Source of the DNA: Trichostrongylus colubriformis
Taxonomy: Eukaryota; Nematoda; Chromadorea; Rhabditida; Trichostrongylidae
Reading direction: 5' to 3'
DNA: 64,000 bases
Assembly (NCBI GenBank): GCA_963978905.1
Contig: OZ022256.1
Location: forward strand, 7,857,501 to 7,921,500
Shown: in pieces, positions 60,480 to 64,000 of the stretch
Layout: the number at the start of each line of letters is the position of its first letter
Position numbering within the stretch: the stretch's first letter is position 1
The notes under the pieces: generated by a model
What the model saw: only the letters and a program-made list of their open reading frames with translations
Told to the model about the DNA's origin: nothing
Databases searched by the model: none
Program-made: the position numbers and the translations under genes

Positions 60480-63400
60480 AGAAAAAAGTAGACTAAAATT
60501 TTATTACGTTAGTTTAGTCATCTATGACAAACCTACGAGACATATACTAGGAAGACGGAACTATTATACTATAAAGGAGTGAATTATCATATTGCTCAAC
60601 TTACATTTGCATAAATGGTTCCTAGGAGGATACGCCTCTTGGAGTGTTTTTCTTGATCCTTCGCTCCACAAACATCAAAGAGATAAGAGCCCTTTTACAA
60701 ATGTCTACATTCGTGATACAAAGACATTGCCCGATGGTACTCAAGTCAGAAGATGGCCAGGTACTGGAAGCGGTTTCTCCGGATGTATCATCTAGTACCC
60801 TTTATGTTGAAATATCAATAGATATAACAGAAAGCAAATGGAGTAGTTTTAATAAAATGAGTTTTACACTAATTTTGTAGGTTTCTCTCATATAGGGAGG
60901 TGTTGAGGCAAAATGAGAACTAAAATTTAGAACACAGGGAAGTTGGCTCCAGTCTACCACCAACCTGGTGCAACTGACATTTACTATTAAAAAGAGAAAG
61001 GACATCTATTGTATTGAAATGCTACACACTGTTATGTGACAGACGGATCATATTAATGAGATGAAGTCACTACTGTATTGCTAACGATTCAGAATATTAT
61101 CCTTGGAGGAGCAGGGAAGGGTTGAGACAAAGAGGAAGATGGGAGGAAATGATCGTTTTGAAACAAACATTCGAAGTTTGAAGCAATAATCGGTGGCGAA
61201 AACCGGATACAATAGAGCTGCGCTCTGCATTCTCATCTCCCGCAAAGCTCCGAAATGCAACATCACCTTTCCGAGTTGCTTGCTGTAGAAGAAGTCATTT
61301 GTAGTCTCGTAGGGTGTAATTCATTCATAAATATTCAATGATATTCAATTCATTAAATTCATTCAAAAGCGAAGGGGTGAGAGAAAGGGTGTTCGTGGTG
61401 AAGCGATCCATTGAATTCACACCCGTCGTCTTAGCAAGGTGTCGTGTGTGCAATGTCTGCAATGTAACGAGCTGCGAGCGCTACGGTATTTCTGCCCGTT
61501 GACAAAAATTGCCCCCTCTCGGTGTCTTCAACTCTTCCATTACCACGGCTTCTAGTATAAACTTTACCTTGATAATGTGTAAGTACTAAATAGTTAGTAG
61601 GGAAGGGGAGGGGATGGGGTGGGGAATGTATCGTAAGTACAGAAAATAGTACAGTGGAGTGCGATCAGCTACGATTTGCTCGCTAGCTCAGCTCGCAGAA
61701 GTGGGGGAGACGTGTGCAATTGCACACGGTGGGCGTTCACCGTGATACATGACAAGATTCATTAGTTACACGGAGGGCCACTCTACACCTAGACACCTCT
61801 CTGTGTTTTAAGATCCTATGCAGTTGGTTTTCTTCCACTTCGCAACAGTTTCCCCGAATATGGTCACAATTGAGCGTGTTCTTAATGGCTAGGGGATCGC
61901 GGTCTAATCACTTTAACGGGAACTTGAGTGCATTGGCGTTGATGCTGTATTATCTCGGTGCTGCTCCACGCAAACTGCGTCGCTGCGCACGCCAACTGCG
62001 TAGCTGATCCCCTTGGAAATTGGCTGCGAGATTGAAAGTACTCCAGATCCTAATGTTCCAATTTACCTCAGTTTTGTCGGCCTCCAAATCCTTTGATCCT
62101 CAAGTAATACACAGCCTGAAATTTTCTCTTCTCCACTGAAATTTACAGATCAGTGCAGCAACACAAGGAAATAAAAGCTAGCGTCACACAAATTTTCAAC
62201 CTCATATGGAGCGTTGTGCTCAAGCAAATGGCTTCCACTGACACAGTGTTCACGAACAAAAGTAAAGAAAGGAACTAGAGCTTGAAGTTCTATTGAGGGT
62301 ATTTTGGGCGCTCTTGTGGCCTGACAGACCACGACATGCGATTTTGCAGTATCGCGGCTCCGTTGGCGGCTGTGCAAGTTCTCAAGCTTCGAAGTATTAT
62401 ATCACGTGCGAAAGTGCGACGTCGCAAAATCTTACGAAGCCTCACGGCGGCCTTGTGTAGAATTGTGGTGACGAGCACAGCGTTTTTCTACCCTATCACC
62501 ATGGGGTGCCGTCAGTCGCTGTCTTTTTAGGCGTCAGGTTCTTCGTAAAAGCCTCTAATGGTAAGAAAATCTGCACTCGCAGAGAATATGTCTTTTTCGC
62601 AGCTATGTAATTATAACACTATGCCTGCTACACATTTGAGGACATTACTCCCATGATCTGTTGCTCCTTCACCCCCTCCCCCCCACCTCCCCGCTTCCTA
62701 CTCCCCTTCCTGCTCACCTCCTTAGTTTTCACCTAATGCTTTCGTGTGTCGCAGATGCGAAAAATAAACCCAGTGAGGAGAATCGAAATTCAGGAGCATG
62801 AGAGATTTCCTTGTGTACCTTTCCTCACCCTCTATTTACATCTGTTTGAGAATTACAAAGACCAATGTGAAGTGTACCATCAAAGAAAACTGAGAACTAA
62901 TTTTAGCTAACTGTGGGATTAAGATTAGAGATACTAACCAGGGAAGGGCTTTTTGCCCTCGCGGAACTTTGAAATGGTACCTATGCGCATAAATGGAATA
63001 TCGAATGCTGATCACAAACATGAAAATCAAAATTGCAGGATGCCATACCGAAGCGAGTTAGGGGTGGTCAAAAGTCATTTGCGATGGCTCCCTGACCGAA
63101 CTCCTTACTTAGGGGGAAAGGGGCGAGCTCCCCTTTGGAGCAAGAACGCTAGCATGCACCACGACGACTGTTGCTGCAACCAGCTTAGCCTCAGAATGCG
63201 TTATTTTAAGCCAAATATCCCGCCGATGAGGCATCGCAAGCTATTTTTGACTCATCATGACTCGCTTTGGAGCTGCATCAGGCTATCTTGATTTTATCAG
63301 TTGTAATCGGCATTTTATAGCATATCGATTCACCAACGTCCCATATCAAATTTCCATGGGAATTTAAAACTTTCTCCTTGTAAGTAAAACAGCAAAAGAG

Positions 63401-64000
63401 AAAGAACAGAACGCAACGGGTATAGGGCACTATAGTGCTTTTACCACCACTAGTTCTTATCGAATTATCTGCCTTCGCGCCCCTTGCATCACTTAGCAGG
63501 GTGATGCGAAAGGCAGCACAGGCTAACATTAAGCTAGGCGTTGCCAACTTGTTCCCGCTCTCCATGGCTATTCCGTCCTCGGCTCTCACCTTATGGAAAC
63601 GCAGTCAACCACGGAGAAGATGAGGTACATATGCACGCGACTAACATCTCTGGGTGAAAGATTCTGCACTTCTCAGAATTAGGGCTACAATTTCGTCCAT
63701 TTAAGACCGTGTTTATCCTCTGCGACACCATCACTACCTTTGGTTATTCTTTCTTCTGAAAGCACGTTTCATGTTCACTCAAAGGCAGTAGTAGGGGTTG
63801 CTCATTGTGATTATGGAAGGGTCACTGAAAATGAAAGCAGAGGCGCTTAGTGCAACAAAACTCACGAGAAAAAAACTTAATAAAACGATCAAAACCAATG
63901 AAACGCTGTCCCTGCCTGCTCCTGATTTTCAGAGGACGGAGGCGGCTTGAGAAAAGGCGGCATTGGATAAAAGAAGTGTTATCTGTGAAGAAACCCGCCG
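60480..64000. other. No gene recognised apart from repeat family D
   Basis: Frames up to 112 codons without motifs. A C-rich tract lies near 62669-62700. The repeat at 61085-61500 is listed separately. Confidence 0.35.
61085..61500 (+). repeat. Dispersed repeat family D, plus-strand copy
   Basis: Carries the family order: GCAATAATCGGTGGCGAAAA near 61183, CATCTCCCGCAAAGCTCC near 61235, AAGTCATTTGTAGTCTCGTA near 61290, then TTAGCAAGGTGTCGTGTGTG near 61431. A frame there reads LARCRVCNVCNVTSCERYG, parallel to LARCCVCDVCNLTNGKRYD at 9 kb. Confidence 0.6.

Overview
The window looks like an intron-rich, repeat-rich chromosome segment of a parasitic nematode. A strongylid/hookworm-like clade V worm is my inference. 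The evidence is two spliced genes of the nematode-only Srt chemoreceptor family, long introns full of DNA transposon debris, mariner elements of several lineages, and AT-rich sequence with AAT and TCTG microsatellites. There is no bacterial-style gene packing. Almost every long ORF outside the two genes is fortuitous or lies inside a repeat.

Genes: two tandem head-to-tail paralogues lie on the minus strand. Copy A (exons between 11434 and 4523) is intact at 330 codons in 8 exons. Copy B (exons between 23705 and 16455) has the same first seven exon lengths (147, 141, 61, 99, 137, 147 and 130 bp) and the same splice phases, and about 64% amino-acid identity by hand count. Its last exon is short (44 bp against 131 bp). 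Both are predicted seven-transmembrane chemosensory receptors.

Layout: 1-3660 is a diverged copy of 25866-27895. The first copy carries two inserted transposons (293-1106 and 2279-3010) whose empty sites survive in the second copy. 4.5-11.4 kb is receptor A, with MITE-type repeats in its introns. 11.4-16.4 kb is intergenic, with a palindromic mariner and an old foldback element. 16.4-23.7 kb is receptor B, with another palindromic mariner and a foldback in intron 5. 28.4-29.4 kb and scattered sites hold a ~400-bp foldback MITE family. 31.6-34.6 kb holds two neighbouring ~1.37-kb palindromic elements inside AAT microsatellites. 36.8-37.8 kb is a TA-flanked inverted-repeat element. 39-55 kb is mostly unrecognised sequence with tRNA-like repeats and a transposase relic at 45.3 kb. 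55.7-58.8 kb is a cluster of three unrelated mariner relics. 59.6-60.5 kb is a GC-rich unit with a TATA box. The remainder is repeats and unrecognised sequence.

The most striking theme is that at least three unrelated mariner-type lineages exist here as palindromes (head-to-head 3' halves between identical terminal repeats). In two families the palindrome itself appears to have been copied to new sites. Several of these sit in or beside the receptor genes, where transcription would produce long hairpin RNA.
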